Source: Acidicapsa dinghuensis
GTDB taxonomy: Bacteria; Acidobacteriota; Terriglobia; Terriglobales; Acidobacteriaceae
Assembly: GCF_025685685.1 (NCBI RefSeq)
Contig: NZ_JAGSYH010000002.1
Span: forward strand, 730,768-794,767
DNA length: 64,000 nucleotides
Direction of reading: 5' to 3'
The first letter of the stretch is position 1; each line of letters opens with the position of its first letter. The notes below the pieces were generated by a model. It did no database searches and was not told the origin of the DNA. It saw only the letters and a program-made list of their open reading frames with translations. Shown one piece after another: positions 51,361 through 60,611 of the stretch. The position numbers and the translations under genes were made by a program.

Positions 51361-54093
51361 ATGAAGGCGGCCAATCGTCGCAGTCGTTTCCTATTCGCAT
51401 ATTGCCTGCGAAATGCATTCATCCTCGCTCTTATTGCAACCGTTCTCCCTGTGGCACTTCTTGCGCAGAGCACCTCGGGCGTTCTCACGGGCACCGTCAA
51501 AGACCCAACGGGCGCAGCCATCGTGGGCGCTACCGTTACTCTGCAAAACCAGGTCAGCGGTTACTCCCACACGGTGAAGACTGGCTTTGACGGCACCTTC
51601 CGTTTCCCCAACGTGCCTTTCAATCCTTACCAACTCGTCGTCACCAATTCCGGCTTCCAGGCGCAGAGCAAGACCCTCGACGTTGAAACATCTGTTCCGC
51701 AAACCATTTCTGTCACTTTGCAGATTGGCGCCAGCACTACCGTCAGCGTTGACGCAGGTCCGGAGCTGGTCGAGAGCGATCCAACTTTCCACGCCGATAT
51801 CGACCGCTCCGTAATCGACCGCCTGCCGGTCGAGAGCCCGTCGAGTGCTTTGAGTTCGATCGTCACGCTGGCCTCGCCCGGCGTCGCTGCCGACTCCAAC
51901 GGGCTCATGCACGGCCTTGGCGACCACGCAGAAAACTCTTTCAGCATCGACGGCGAGCCGATCACCGATCAGCAAAGCAAGGTCTTCTCCAATCAGGTGC
52001 CCGCTGCCGCTGTGCAGTCGCTTGAGGTCATCGATGGCGCACCACCGGCCGAGTTTGGCGACAAGACTTCGCTCGTCGTCAAAGTCACGACTCGCTCGGG
52101 CCAGGGCATCACCACCCCCACCGGCAACGTGCGCTTCTCTTATGGATCCTTCGGCTCAAGCGATGTTGCCTTCGACACCGCATACGGCGGAACGAACTGG
52201 GGCAACTTCATCGCCGCTGACGCTCTCGAGAGCGGACGCTTTCTGGACGCTCCCGAGTTCTCTGTCTTCCATGACAAGGGCAACGAAGAAAATTTCTTCG
52301 ACCGCGTTGACTACAACTTCTCCAACCACGACTCTGTGCACCTTAACGCGCAATACACGCGATCCTGGTTCCAGACACCCAACGATTTCGAAAACGTCGG
52401 CGTCCTCGATCCCTCGGGCAACAACATCGGTGACACAGACCAGCGCTCCAAGATCGGGACCATTAACGTTGCTCCTACCTGGACGCATATCCTTAATCCC
52501 AACTCCGTCGCCAATCTCGGGTTCTACTTCCGCCGCGACGCCTACAACTACTACCCCAGTAACAATCCATTCGCCGACTACGCTCTGGATCAGCAGCAGG
52601 AGACCGTCACACAGGACCGCACCCTGACCAACACGGGCGCCCATGGCGACATCTCCTATGTTCGCGGCATCCATAGCGCCAAGTTCGGAGCCACCTACGA
52701 GCAAACGTTCCTGCGCGAAAACGACTACGTCGGCATCATCGATCCCTCTGTTAACCCGCAGTGCCTCGACGCCAACGGCAACCCTGCAAGCTGCACTACA
52801 GCGGCAGCCACTCCCAACCCCAACTACAACCCCATCCTCGCTCCGTATGACCTGACGCAGGGCGGATCGGACTATGGATGGCACGGCCGCACTGATGTGA
52901 AAGAGCTTGCCCTCTACGGTGAAGACCAGATCACCGCAGGCGACTGGCAGTTTAATCTCGGCCTTCGCGGTGACTTCTACAACGGGCTCACCGTCCAGCG
53001 TCAGGCTGAACCTCGCGCAGGCATCTCTTACAACGCGCACAAAACCCACACGGTACTGCGCATCTCCTACGCTCGCACCCAGGAGACGCCCTTCAACGAA
53101 AACCTGGTGCTCTCCTCTACCGGCTGCGCCGATCCGGTCGTCTTCAGCATCTTCGCCACCCTTCCCGCAGGCAGTTGCGCGCAGGAAGCAGTCACGCCGT
53201 TCAACCCCGGCTTCCGCAATGAATTCCACGCGGGCTTCGGCCAGTCGATCGGACGCCACTTCGCTTTCAATGGCGAATACCTATGGAAATACACTCACAA
53301 CGCCTACGACTTCAGCGTCTTTGGCACCACCCCTATCACTTTCCCGATCGAGTGGCATAACTCCAAGATTCCCGGTGTTGCCATGAGCGCCACCTTCACC
53401 GATTGGAAAGGCCTTTCGGTCCGCTTCAATGCCTCATCTGTAGCGGCCCGCTTCTTCAATCCGCAGATTGGAGGCGTGGGGGCCACTCCCGGCATCGCAG
53501 GAAGCAACTTCCCCTTCCGTATCGATCACGACGAGCACTTCAACGAAACCACGCACTTCGAATATGCAATGCCATTCCGCAAGAGCCTCTATTACGCCTT
53601 CAACTGGCGCTATGACTCAGGCCTCGTCGCCGGAGCAGTGCCCTGCTACGGCATCACCGATCCCAACAGTGGCTGCGGTGCTACTTCCATCACCATTAAT
53701 GGGCAGCCGGGCGTCAATCTCTCTGGTCTGAGCCCTGACCAGCAGTTCCAGGCCGGTATTACCTGCGACGGAGTTCGTGCCACGCGTACCGCTGGCCTCA
53801 CGCAGTGCCTGGCTTCGCAATACACATCTAATCTGGTCAAGATCCCCGCGGCAGGCACCGAGGATGATGACCTTAACCCGCCCCGTATCCAGCCGCGCAA
53901 TGTTTTCGACATGAGCCTCGGGGATGACCGGATCCTGCAGTTCGGTGAAAACGACCGCTATCGTCTCGGTCTGCGCCTGACCGCCATCAACATCGCGAAC
54001 AAATACGCGCTTTACAACTTCCTCTCTACCTTCTCAGGCACACACTACCTGACCCCAAGAGCCATGACCGCTGAAGTGGCCTTCCACTTCTAA
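51361..54093 (+). CDS. Oar-like TonB-dependent receptor with carboxypeptidase-regulatory domain
   Basis: The 910-aa outer-membrane protein has a signal peptide (ending VALLAQS), a carboxypeptidase-regulatory-like domain (GVLTGTVKDPTGAAIVGATVTLQN, about residues 37-115), a plug domain (ESPSSALSSIVTLASPGV) and a long beta-barrel ending in a C-terminal aromatic residue (EVAFHF). This is the standard form of Acidobacteria receptors, which take up large or complex ligands with TonB energy. The start at 51361 is fixed by an aggag ribosome binding site; longer frames opening at 51208 include the upstream hairpin and are rejected. Confidence 0.92.
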   Translation: MKAANRRSRFLFAYCLRNAFILALIATVLPVALLAQSTSGVLTGTVKDPTGAAIVGATVTLQNQVSGYSHTVKTGFDGTFRFPNVPFNPYQLVVTNSGFQAQSKTLDVETSVPQTISVTLQIGASTTVSVDAGPELVESDPTFHADIDRSVIDRLPVESPSSALSSIVTLASPGVAADSNGLMHGLGDHAENSFSIDGEPITDQQSKVFSNQVPAAAVQSLEVIDGAPPAEFGDKTSLVVKVTTRSGQGITTPTGNVRFSYGSFGSSDVAFDTAYGGTNWGNFIAADALESGRFLDAPEFSVFHDKGNEENFFDRVDYNFSNHDSVHLNAQYTRSWFQTPNDFENVGVLDPSGNNIGDTDQRSKIGTINVAPTWTHILNPNSVANLGFYFRRDAYNYYPSNNPFADYALDQQQETVTQDRTLTNTGAHGDISYVRGIHSAKFGATYEQTFLRENDYVGIIDPSVNPQCLDANGNPASCTTAAATPNPNYNPILAPYDLTQGGSDYGWHGRTDVKELALYGEDQITAGDWQFNLGLRGDFYNGLTVQRQAEPRAGISYNAHKTHTVLRISYARTQETPFNENLVLSSTGCADPVVFSIFATLPAGSCAQEAVTPFNPGFRNEFHAGFGQSIGRHFAFNGEYLWKYTHNAYDFSVFGTTPITFPIEWHNSKIPGVAMSATFTDWKGLSVRFNASSVAARFFNPQIGGVGATPGIAGSNFPFRIDHDEHFNETTHFEYAMPFRKSLYYAFNWRYDSGLVAGAVPCYGITDPNSGCGATSITINGQPGVNLSGLSPDQQFQAGITCDGVRATRTAGLTQCLASQYTSNLVKIPAAGTEDDDLNPPRIQPRNVFDMSLGDDRILQFGENDRYRLGLRLTAINIANKYALYNFLSTFSGTHYLTPRAMTAEVAFHF

Positions 54094-54205
54094 CGGAAGT
54101 CAACCGCAACCGGGGCGCCCTATTTCTTTCGGAGCATGTTGCGAATGAATGGGGCGCCACCAGAGCACGCACCACCACCGAAGGCAAGACTCCACGGAGA
54201 ACCCC

Positions 54206-54409
54206 ATGAAGCCCACCATGCGCGTCATCCGTCAGGCTCTTCAAAAACAAACCGTCTGGTATGGCAAGCTCCGCAAAGATTCGTTCGCGGTTCACTTCAC
54301 TCGCGACGAACTGATCAGCCTCTTGCCCTGGATTGTCGCCATCCTCATTGCCATGGCGGTTGGCACCTGGCTTGGCCTGACCTTCCCCGGCGATATCATT
54401 TCTGACTGA
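54206..54409 (+). CDS. 67-aa membrane protein downstream of the TonB receptor
   Basis: One central membrane helix (LLPWIVAILIAMAVGTWLGLTF) follows a charged N-terminus with KLRKDSFAVHFTRDEL. The start at 54206 has ggag upstream. It is 112 bp after the receptor and may be co-transcribed with it. No family is recognised. Confidence 0.55.
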   Translation: MKPTMRVIRQALQKQTVWYGKLRKDSFAVHFTRDELISLLPWIVAILIAMAVGTWLGLTFPGDIISD

Positions 54410-54473
54410 AAACGGAACCCGAGCTTCTCAGAGGCACCCGAGCATCGACTAAGTCACAATCTGGGCGCAAGTA

Positions 54474-55457
54474 CTAAGCTTGCGCTTGTTCCAGAGCCTT
54501 TTTCATGCCGGCCCAGCTTATGCGGGTGGAGGCTTCGGGGGTGCCTGCGCCGCGCCAGTGGGTTTCGAGGCTGACGGCCTGGTGATAGCCGATAGCTTTG
54601 AGCGCTTTGAACTGGGCGACCCAGTCAGGCAGTCCACCGCCTACGGGAGCCCACTCGAAGCCGGATTTGGTGCCGGGTTTAGAGACGGCGCATTTGACGT
54701 GGCAATGGCCGATGCGGTCTTTGGGCAGAGCATCCCATCCGCCGGGGAAGGCGTCGAGCTCGCCGCGGGCTACAGCGTTTCCGGGGTCCCAGTTGAGCCT
54801 GAGGTGCGGCGACTGCACGGCGGCGAGGGTGCGGGCGGCTTCGCGGCCGGTGGCGGTGTTGCACTCGTATTCGTTTTCGAGGACGAGAAGGATGTTGTGC
54901 TTACCTGCTGTGCCTGCGGCTTCGATGAGCTTCTCGTCGATGGATTTGCGATAGGGAGCCTGATTGTCGAGACGCCAGAAGTCGAAGCAGCGGACGCGGT
55001 CGGTCTTGAATTTCTTGGCCAGCTCGATGCTCTTTTCGAGCACTTCCTGCTGCTGCTTGAAGGTGAAGTCAGCTTTGAAGGTGTCGGACTTCTCTTTCTT
55101 TTGCGGGCTGTAGCTGGAGACCGGCGCGCCGGGCCAATCAACTTTAAAGAGTGGGCTACCGATGTCGGTAACGCGCAGCTTGTACTTGTCGAGGACGGCG
55201 TTGGCTTTGGCGATATCGGCGTCATCGAGGTCCATGATGTTTTTGCCCCACATGCCGCGCAGCTCGACCCAGCTTAGGCCGAAGTCATTGGCGATGACGG
55301 AGCAGGCATGGTCGAAATCCCGCGATATTTCGTCGCTGATGACGGCTACGCGAAAGGGCGACGCGAAGGTAGCGGCGCGCAGAGCGGGAGCGAGTGTAAA
55401 GGCAGCAGCGGTACCAGTTGCGGCTTTGAGGAAAGTACGGCGAGAAGTAGGTGACAT
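54474..55457 (-). CDS. Tat-exported sugar phosphate isomerase/epimerase-like TIM barrel (1)
   Basis: The 327-aa protein has a Tat signal (SRRTFLKAATGTAAAFTLAPALRA) and an AP-endonuclease-2/xylose-isomerase-like barrel. Metal-ligand-like residues are in LLVLENEYECNTATG, LNWDPGNAV and IGHCHVKCAV, with SLETHWRG near the end. It is divergent from a related gene at 55601. Such Tat-exported barrels in Acidobacteria are associated with periplasmic sugar rearrangements, but the substrate is unknown. Confidence 0.85.
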   Translation of the reverse strand: MSPTSRRTFLKAATGTAAAFTLAPALRAATFASPFRVAVISDEISRDFDHACSVIANDFGLSWVELRGMWGKNIMDLDDADIAKANAVLDKYKLRVTDIGSPLFKVDWPGAPVSSYSPQKKEKSDTFKADFTFKQQQEVLEKSIELAKKFKTDRVRCFDFWRLDNQAPYRKSIDEKLIEAAGTAGKHNILLVLENEYECNTATGREAARTLAAVQSPHLRLNWDPGNAVARGELDAFPGGWDALPKDRIGHCHVKCAVSKPGTKSGFEWAPVGGGLPDWVAQFKALKAIGYHQAVSLETHWRGAGTPEASTRISWAGMKKALEQAQA

Positions 55458-55600
55458 CGATGAATCCTCACAGGGAAAGACGGTTGAGGCGTGCGGATAG
55501 TCGCGAATGGAATGGCGTATTGAAAGCCGTGAAGTTGCGGTTTAGTGAATTTAGTTCGAAGACTGGACAAAATCAGCGAAGCAAGTTTAGTATCCCGGCC

Positions 55601-56530
55601 ATGAGGAATGCAACGGTGACGGATGCAGTGAAGATGGACGCGATGAATTTGCAGGCAACTAGCCGCAGAGGATTTTTGCGAACGGGAGCGATGGCAGCCG
55701 CAGCGGCATGTGCGCTTGGTTCCGATGGCTTAAGCCTGAAGGCTGGCGCGATGAGTGGCATGGCGAAGAGTGAGGGCAAGCCGAAAATCAGGCTTGGCGT
55801 GTGCAGTTACTCGTTTCACGAGCTGGACCGCGCACATGTGATTGAGGGTATGAAGCAGCTCAATGTGAAGTGGCTGAACGCGAAGGATGCGAAGGATCAT
55901 TTGCCGATGTCGCCACCGTCTGCCACGCTGGAAGCAGTTGCCGCATATAAGGCTGCGGGCATTGAGCTGACATCAGCGGGGGTTATCTATTTCCAGAAGA
56001 AGGACAGTGCCGATATTCGCGCGAAGTTTGACTATGCACAGCGAGCTGGTGTTTCGCTGATCATCGGCGCGCCGACGCGCGAGGTGCTGCCGGATGTGGA
56101 GAGCTTTGTGAAGGAGTACGACATGCGGCTGGCGATTCACAACCACGGGCCGGAGGATAAGGAATGGCCTTCACCTCTGGATGTGTTGAAGGCCGTGGAA
56201 CACATGGATAAGCGCATCGGGTTGTGCATCGATGTGGGACATACGGAGCGGGCGGGAACTGATCCGATTGAGGCAATTCACAAGGCGGGGCCGCGATTGT
56301 TTGATTTGCACATGAAGGATCTGGCCGACCTGAAGGTGAAGGAGAGCCAGGTGGCGGTGGGTGATGGAAAGATACCGATACGCGGCATCTTTGAGGCGCT
56401 GCACGCGATTGGGTACAACGGCTATGCGGATCTGGAGTACGAAATTCATGCGGATGATCCGCTGCCGGGGATGATCAAGAGCTTTGCTTATATGCGGGGT
56501 GTGCTGAATGGGATGGGGTATGAGGATTAG
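55601..56530 (+). CDS. Tat-exported sugar phosphate isomerase/epimerase-like TIM barrel (2)
   Basis: The protein (309 aa from the ATG at 55601; a later ATG near 55643 leaves just the Tat signal SRRGFLRTGAMAAAAACAL) has a barrel with RLGVCSYSFHELDRAH, IHNHGPEDKEWPS, IGLCIDVGHTERAGTDP and YADLEYEIHADDP, holding the expected His/Glu/Asp metal ligands. It is divergent from the first isomerase with about 140 bp between starts. An intrinsic terminator follows. It is likely to act in the periplasm on a sugar or sugar acid. Confidence 0.88.
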   Translation: MRNATVTDAVKMDAMNLQATSRRGFLRTGAMAAAAACALGSDGLSLKAGAMSGMAKSEGKPKIRLGVCSYSFHELDRAHVIEGMKQLNVKWLNAKDAKDHLPMSPPSATLEAVAAYKAAGIELTSAGVIYFQKKDSADIRAKFDYAQRAGVSLIIGAPTREVLPDVESFVKEYDMRLAIHNHGPEDKEWPSPLDVLKAVEHMDKRIGLCIDVGHTERAGTDPIEAIHKAGPRLFDLHMKDLADLKVKESQVAVGDGKIPIRGIFEALHAIGYNGYADLEYEIHADDPLPGMIKSFAYMRGVLNGMGYED

Positions 56531-57002
56531 TTAGCAGTGGACAGTGCGCAGTGGATAGTGATTTGTGGTTTGTATATTAGATTATTCACACGCCTAAGTC
56601 GGATATAAAGGAACAAGCTGGAAAGGGGGGCTTCGTTGAAGCTCCCTTTTCTACTTTGGCGAAGTCTTTGGGCTACAGCGGGATGGATTGATGTGTATTC
56701 GGATACGTTATAGAACGCCGATGGCAAAGTAAGGCGCCTAACTACGCTGAATTGTGACGGCAGTAACGCCTGTGATTGCTATCCCGTGGAAAATTGCGCT
56801 TCACTTTATTGTGCTGGAGCATCGGAGAGAGGTGAGATTAGCTGTATGTAGCTGAATACGTACAACGCAAGCCTGAGTGAAGCGTGACGACTGAGGTGCA
56901 ATTGTGTACAGGCGGCTATTGGTTTGACGCGAAAGAATGTTGATATTCCAGCGGCTTCAATGCGATACGAAATCATGAGGGCCGCAGAACGAGGATATAG
57001 AA
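56531..57002. other. Intergenic stretch with terminator
   Basis: After the terminator at 56623-56656, no further gene is seen up to 57002. A minus-strand frame at 56806-57117 has no domain and overlaps the next start, so it is not called. The last part should hold the promoter of the lipoprotein gene. Confidence 0.5.
56623..56656 (+). terminator. Intrinsic terminator after the second isomerase gene
   Basis: Thirteen-pair stem (aaaggggggcttc with gaagctccctttt, two G-U pairs) around a gtt loop, followed by tctact with T residues. It lies about 93 nt after the stop. Confidence 0.75.
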
Positions 57003-57899
57003 ATGAAGATTTCCCCCCGAGCACAAATCTCTCTGTTTGTAGCAGCAGCCGTGATCGCACTGGGAGCGGCTGGCTGCAAGTCGAAACAACAGCAGGCAAT
57101 TGATCAGGCGCAGGCACAGGCCGCGAAGACGGGCCAGCCGCAGACGATTACAACGACGGACAGCAATGGTAATACGGTAACGACGACAGTGCAGCCGCCT
57201 GCGCCGGGACAGAAGGAAGGCGCGGTAACAACGACGGTCACTCCGAAACCTGCTGCGGGTACGGCTGCGAGCAGCGCCGCTACGAGCAGCGGCGCAACGG
57301 GTAGCGATGCGAGCGCATCGGGCGGCCAGACGGCAGGTTCCGCTACACCACAGCCTGCTCCTGCACCTGCTCCGCCTCCAACGATTGAGGTTGCCGCCGG
57401 AACGCCGCTGACTATCCGCATCAATGAGCGGCTCAGTGCAAGAAGGAGCCATGCGGGCGAGCGGTTTACGGGTGAGGTGGTGGACCCGGTGATGGATAGC
57501 GCGGGCAATGCGGTGATTCCGAAGGGTGCGCCGGTGACGGGCAAGGTGGTGTTTGCGAAGGCTGCCGGACATTTCAAGGGTGCGGCTCATCTGGATTTGC
57601 GGCTGACATCGTTGACGCTGAACGGCAAAGAATATCCGCTGGATACGAAGAGCGTGCAGCGTTCGAAGAAGGGCAAGGGCAAGCGCACGGGCGCTTTCAT
57701 CGGAGGCGGAACCGGCCTTGGGTTGCTGCTGGGCGGCGTTGCCGGTGGCGGCAGTGGGGCTCTGATTGGCGGACTGGCTGGCGCGGGCGCGGGAACAGCG
57801 GGCGCGGGCCTGACGGGTAACCGTGATCTGGTGATCCCTTCGGAGTCGATTGTGCGGTTTAAGCTGGCGGATGATCTGGAGATCCAGACGGCGGGATAG
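57003..57899 (+). CDS. Lipoprotein with low-complexity linker and glycine-zipper tail
   Basis: The 298-aa product has a lipobox (VIALGAAGC, Cys25), a Gln/Ala/Thr/Pro-rich linker (about residues 27-127, with TTTDSNGNTVTTTV), a beta domain (TIEVAAGTPLTIRINERLSARRSHAGERFTGEVVD in parts), and a C-terminal glycine-zipper region (GAFIGGGTGLGLLLGGVAGG and GALIGGLAGAGAGTAGAGL). The last regions recall outer-membrane-associated or envelope-anchoring proteins. No function is known. A terminator follows. Confidence 0.75.
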   Translation: MKISPRAQISLFVAAAVIALGAAGCKSKQQQAIDQAQAQAAKTGQPQTITTTDSNGNTVTTTVQPPAPGQKEGAVTTTVTPKPAAGTAASSAATSSGATGSDASASGGQTAGSATPQPAPAPAPPPTIEVAAGTPLTIRINERLSARRSHAGERFTGEVVDPVMDSAGNAVIPKGAPVTGKVVFAKAAGHFKGAAHLDLRLTSLTLNGKEYPLDTKSVQRSKKGKGKRTGAFIGGGTGLGLLLGGVAGGGSGALIGGLAGAGAGTAGAGLTGNRDLVIPSESIVRFKLADDLEIQTAG

Positions 57900-57927
57900 A
57901 TCACGCGAAATACTCGAAGGAACCGAG

Positions 57928-57957
57928 GGCGCTTGCATGGAATTGCAGGCGCCTTTT
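57928..57957 (+). terminator. Terminator of the lipoprotein gene
   Basis: Arms ggcgcttgca and tgcaggcgcc (10 pairs with one G-U) around tggaat, followed by tttt and another T-rich stretch. Confidence 0.8.
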
Positions 57958-58019
57958 GGCTTTTGCAACGAAGTCAGTAAATACGCATTGTTTTAGAGAA
58001 GCTGGTCTATAGTGCTTGC

Positions 58020-58478
58020 ATGCAAAGCGACAGATTTACCAAGTTTCTTCTGGCGGTGATTGCCTTATCGCTTGTGGCGCTCGTGGGCGAGGGCTGGAGA
58101 CGACAACCGGTGGTGCTGGCTGCGGATGGGACGGCGGCAAAACAGGTGTGGGAGTACAAGGTGATCGAGCGGTCGTTTCGATGGAAAGACAATTACGTGA
58201 CCGGCGTGGATAAGTGGTACGAAGACGGCAGGGCGCTGCCTGCTCCGGGAGAGGATGGGTGGGGTGCGCTGCGAACGAAGCTTGCGGAGCTTGGAGCGCA
58301 GGGATGGGAGCTGGTTAGTGTGACGCCTTACTCCGATGGCATGCGCATGACGCTGAATACGAATAAAAGCCCGCTGGGACTGACGCTGCCGGTGTCGGAG
58401 GCGAGCTCGCTCAGCGGTTTCTCTGCGGGCGGAATGACAACAAACGATCAGTGGGTGTTTAAACGGATCAAGCCTTGA
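58020..58478 (+). CDS. Exported DUF4177-like small protein
   Basis: The 152-aa product has an N-terminal membrane anchor or signal (FLLAVIALSLVALVGEG) and a DUF4177-like domain: WEYKVIERSF, then LRTKLAELGAQGWELVSVTPYSDG. Function unknown; this small alpha-beta domain is common in Acidobacteria. Separated by a terminator from the upstream lipoprotein gene. Confidence 0.7.
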   Translation: MQSDRFTKFLLAVIALSLVALVGEGWRRQPVVLAADGTAAKQVWEYKVIERSFRWKDNYVTGVDKWYEDGRALPAPGEDGWGALRTKLAELGAQGWELVSVTPYSDGMRMTLNTNKSPLGLTLPVSEASSLSGFSAGGMTTNDQWVFKRIKP

Positions 58479-58522
58479 TTGCCCGTTCATTGTCATATCG
58501 GAATCGTGAGTGGCCATACGCG

Positions 58523-58843
58523 CTAACTCAGGTAAGAAGCTACTTTTTCTTTAAGCGTGGCTACCAGTTCGTCGTCCATGTATGTGTAGCGATCAGGTAT
58601 GCCAAGTACAATCACTCTCCGGTCTTTGAGCAGGTGAGGAAATCGCTGTTTCAGCTTGTTCTTGTGCGCTGTTTCCATCGCGAAAATCATGTCCGCCCAC
58701 TCGACCAAATCGGCTGAGACCACATTTTCGGCATCCGCAGCGGTTCCAGCAGATGCCGTAGCTATCCTGGGATAGCCGGAAAATACAGTTTCAGCGGTAG
58801 GGCTACGGAGTCTATTCCGACTGCAAACAAACAAGACATTCAC
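58523..58843 (-). CDS. Short low-molecular-weight protein tyrosine phosphatase-like protein
   Basis: The 106-aa product begins MNVLFVCSRNRLRSPTAE, with the CX5R phosphate loop (Cys7-SRNRL-R13) and the following S-P-T-A-E of LMW-PTP enzymes. The general-acid Asp region is replaced by a short RYTYMDDELVATL end. At 106 residues it is shorter than classical LMW-PTP (about 150), matching a short family seen scattered in bacteria. The substrate is unknown. Confidence 0.8.
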   Translation of the reverse strand: MNVLFVCSRNRLRSPTAETVFSGYPRIATASAGTAADAENVVSADLVEWADMIFAMETAHKNKLKQRFPHLLKDRRVIVLGIPDRYTYMDDELVATLKEKVASYLS

Positions 58844-58917
58844 TCATTCAGAATAGTTGAAGACTTGCTCCCTCGAAAAAGCCCTCTACGGTAACTAACT
58901 CAGCGTTGAGATGTTAG

Positions 58918-59880
58918 CTAAGGCTGAACTGCCCCCAGCATATGAATTGTGTGCAGCCATTTGTCTACCAGATGCGGCCATGCGGTGACGGGCCAGTTGG
59001 CTTGGGGGCGCAGGCCGTAGCCGTGGCCGCCTTCGGTGTAGATGTGCAGCTCGGCGGGGACTTTTGCCTGTTTTAGCGCGAGGAAATAGGTGGTGACGTT
59101 CTCGACGTGGACCGGATCGTTTTCGGCCTGGACGAGGATGGTGGGCGGGTTGTTGGCGTCGGGATGGATGTCGAGTTCGTCAAGCATGCTGTGTTCTGTG
59201 TCGGCCAGATAGCCGGGGTAGATGACGACTGCGAAGTTGGGCTTGCAGGAGAGCTGGTCGGCTGCGTCGATGGGGGTGTATAGGCGCTTGTCGTAGTGGG
59301 TGCTTAGGGCTACGGAGAGATGACCACCAGCGGAGAAGCCGAGGACGCCGATGCGGTTGGGATCGATGTGCCACTCTGCAGCGTGACTACGGACTAGACC
59401 GACGGCGCGCTGGGCATCTTCGAGCGCGGCCTTGGATTTGGGATAGGGGCCGGTGGCGGCGAACTTTTGATCTGTACCGGGGACGCGGTATTTGACGAGA
59501 ATGCAGCTGACGCCCTCGGCGTTGAGCCACGCGCAGACTTCTGTGCCTTCGAGATCGATGGCGAGGATGCGGTAGCCGCCGCCGGGGAAGACGACGACGG
59601 CTGCGCCTGTGTTTTTGCCTTTGGGCGCGTAGAGCGTCATGGTGGGATCGTTAACGTTGCCGAGGCGGATCAGGGGCTTACCGGCGATGAGGTTGTTGTT
59701 GCCGGGGCCGGTGGTGTCGACTTCAGAGCCGGAGGTTACGGGGCCATCTGGCGCGGCGCCGGGCCAAAGGCGGACCTCTTTATGGCCGGGGGCGGGCTGC
59801 CATGCGGGTTTTTGTGCATATGACGTTATAGCGAAGAACGCAGCGGCTGCTGCGAGAGCTAGGAGTGGTTTACGCGCCAA
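58918..59880 (-). CDS. Exported alpha/beta-hydrolase (BD-FAE/acetyl-esterase-like)
   Basis: The 320-aa product (from a TTG at 59880 with agggggc as ribosome binding site) has a signal peptide (ARKPLLALAAAAAFFAITSYAQ), and an alpha/beta-hydrolase fold. The oxyanion block is VVVFPGGGYRILA, the nucleophile elbow is LGFSAGGHLSVALS (Ser), and later acidic and His residues lie in VQAENDPVHVEN and YTEGGHGYGL. It resembles BD-FAE/acetylxylan esterases of polysaccharide breakdown. Longer frames to 60060 have no start with a ribosome binding site and lack sense as a signal. Confidence 0.85.
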   Translation of the reverse strand: MARKPLLALAAAAAFFAITSYAQKPAWQPAPGHKEVRLWPGAAPDGPVTSGSEVDTTGPGNNNLIAGKPLIRLGNVNDPTMTLYAPKGKNTGAAVVVFPGGGYRILAIDLEGTEVCAWLNAEGVSCILVKYRVPGTDQKFAATGPYPKSKAALEDAQRAVGLVRSHAAEWHIDPNRIGVLGFSAGGHLSVALSTHYDKRLYTPIDAADQLSCKPNFAVVIYPGYLADTEHSMLDELDIHPDANNPPTILVQAENDPVHVENVTTYFLALKQAKVPAELHIYTEGGHGYGLRPQANWPVTAWPHLVDKWLHTIHMLGAVQP

Positions 59881-60117
59881 GTTGCCCCCTGAAGAATGAA
59901 CGCTGTCATGATTGCAGCCCCGCGTGAGGATGGCAACCGGGGATTCAAGGAAGAGTGTAGAGCGTGGATGTTCGTCGGGAAGCACCGGTTTCGGTGGGGT
60001 GCAGACAAAAAGCAACGGTGATTCGTGCTTTCGCACGAATTTGGACCAACATCTCTCCACACAAGACGCGGATAGACATGAGGCACCCGGCGTCAGTAGA
60101 CGAACTTCTGCGGTAGC

Positions 60118-60507
60118 ATGGCTGGCATGAACCTTAGAGACCGCGCTCGCTGGACAGTGTTTGCTATCGCAGTCTCTTTCAGTTTGTATGTGTCCTTTTG
60201 GGGTACGGCCTTTATGGGACTATGCTCCGGACCCTCCGCAATCCAATGCTGGCCGCACACCTTCGCATGGACACTTCTGGCTCCATCTCTGCTACTGGTT
60301 AAATTGTCTTTTCGCGCTACTGCAATCGCAGCAGCATTGCTTCTTATCACGCATTTATATGTTGAGCTTCATTTTTATGGGGAGAATATCGCGGCTCTTT
60401 GGGACACAGACATGGGACTGGATAAATGCTTCTTCGCAGTAGTGGTTCTTTTAGTCGTTTCAGCATTGTTCCCGAGGGAAATTTCAAACCGACCCACTAC
60501 CCAATAG
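60118..60507 (+). CDS. Hypothetical membrane protein
   Basis: The 129-aa product has four hydrophobic segments (TVFAIAVSFSLYVSFWGTA, TLLAPSLLLVKL, ATAIAAALLLITHLY and FFAVVVLLVVSALF) with short loops. No family is recognised. A second ATG at 60127 is a possible start. Reads toward the MFS gene on the same strand with a 104-bp gap. Confidence 0.55.
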   Translation: MAGMNLRDRARWTVFAIAVSFSLYVSFWGTAFMGLCSGPSAIQCWPHTFAWTLLAPSLLLVKLSFRATAIAAALLLITHLYVELHFYGENIAALWDTDMGLDKCFFAVVVLLVVSALFPREISNRPTTQ

Positions 60508-60611
60508 AGGATTCATTTACCGGAAGTATGGCCCATGATTTATCTTGGCTTGCAGCCGACTAGAAAGCTCGCAGTACAGCATGAGTGGCGGGCAGCCGCG
60601 GCCGGGGACGC

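Noticed and set aside
52156..53259. Minus-strand 367-codon open frame
   Set aside because: It is antisense to the TonB receptor, which is well supported by signal peptide, plug and barrel features.
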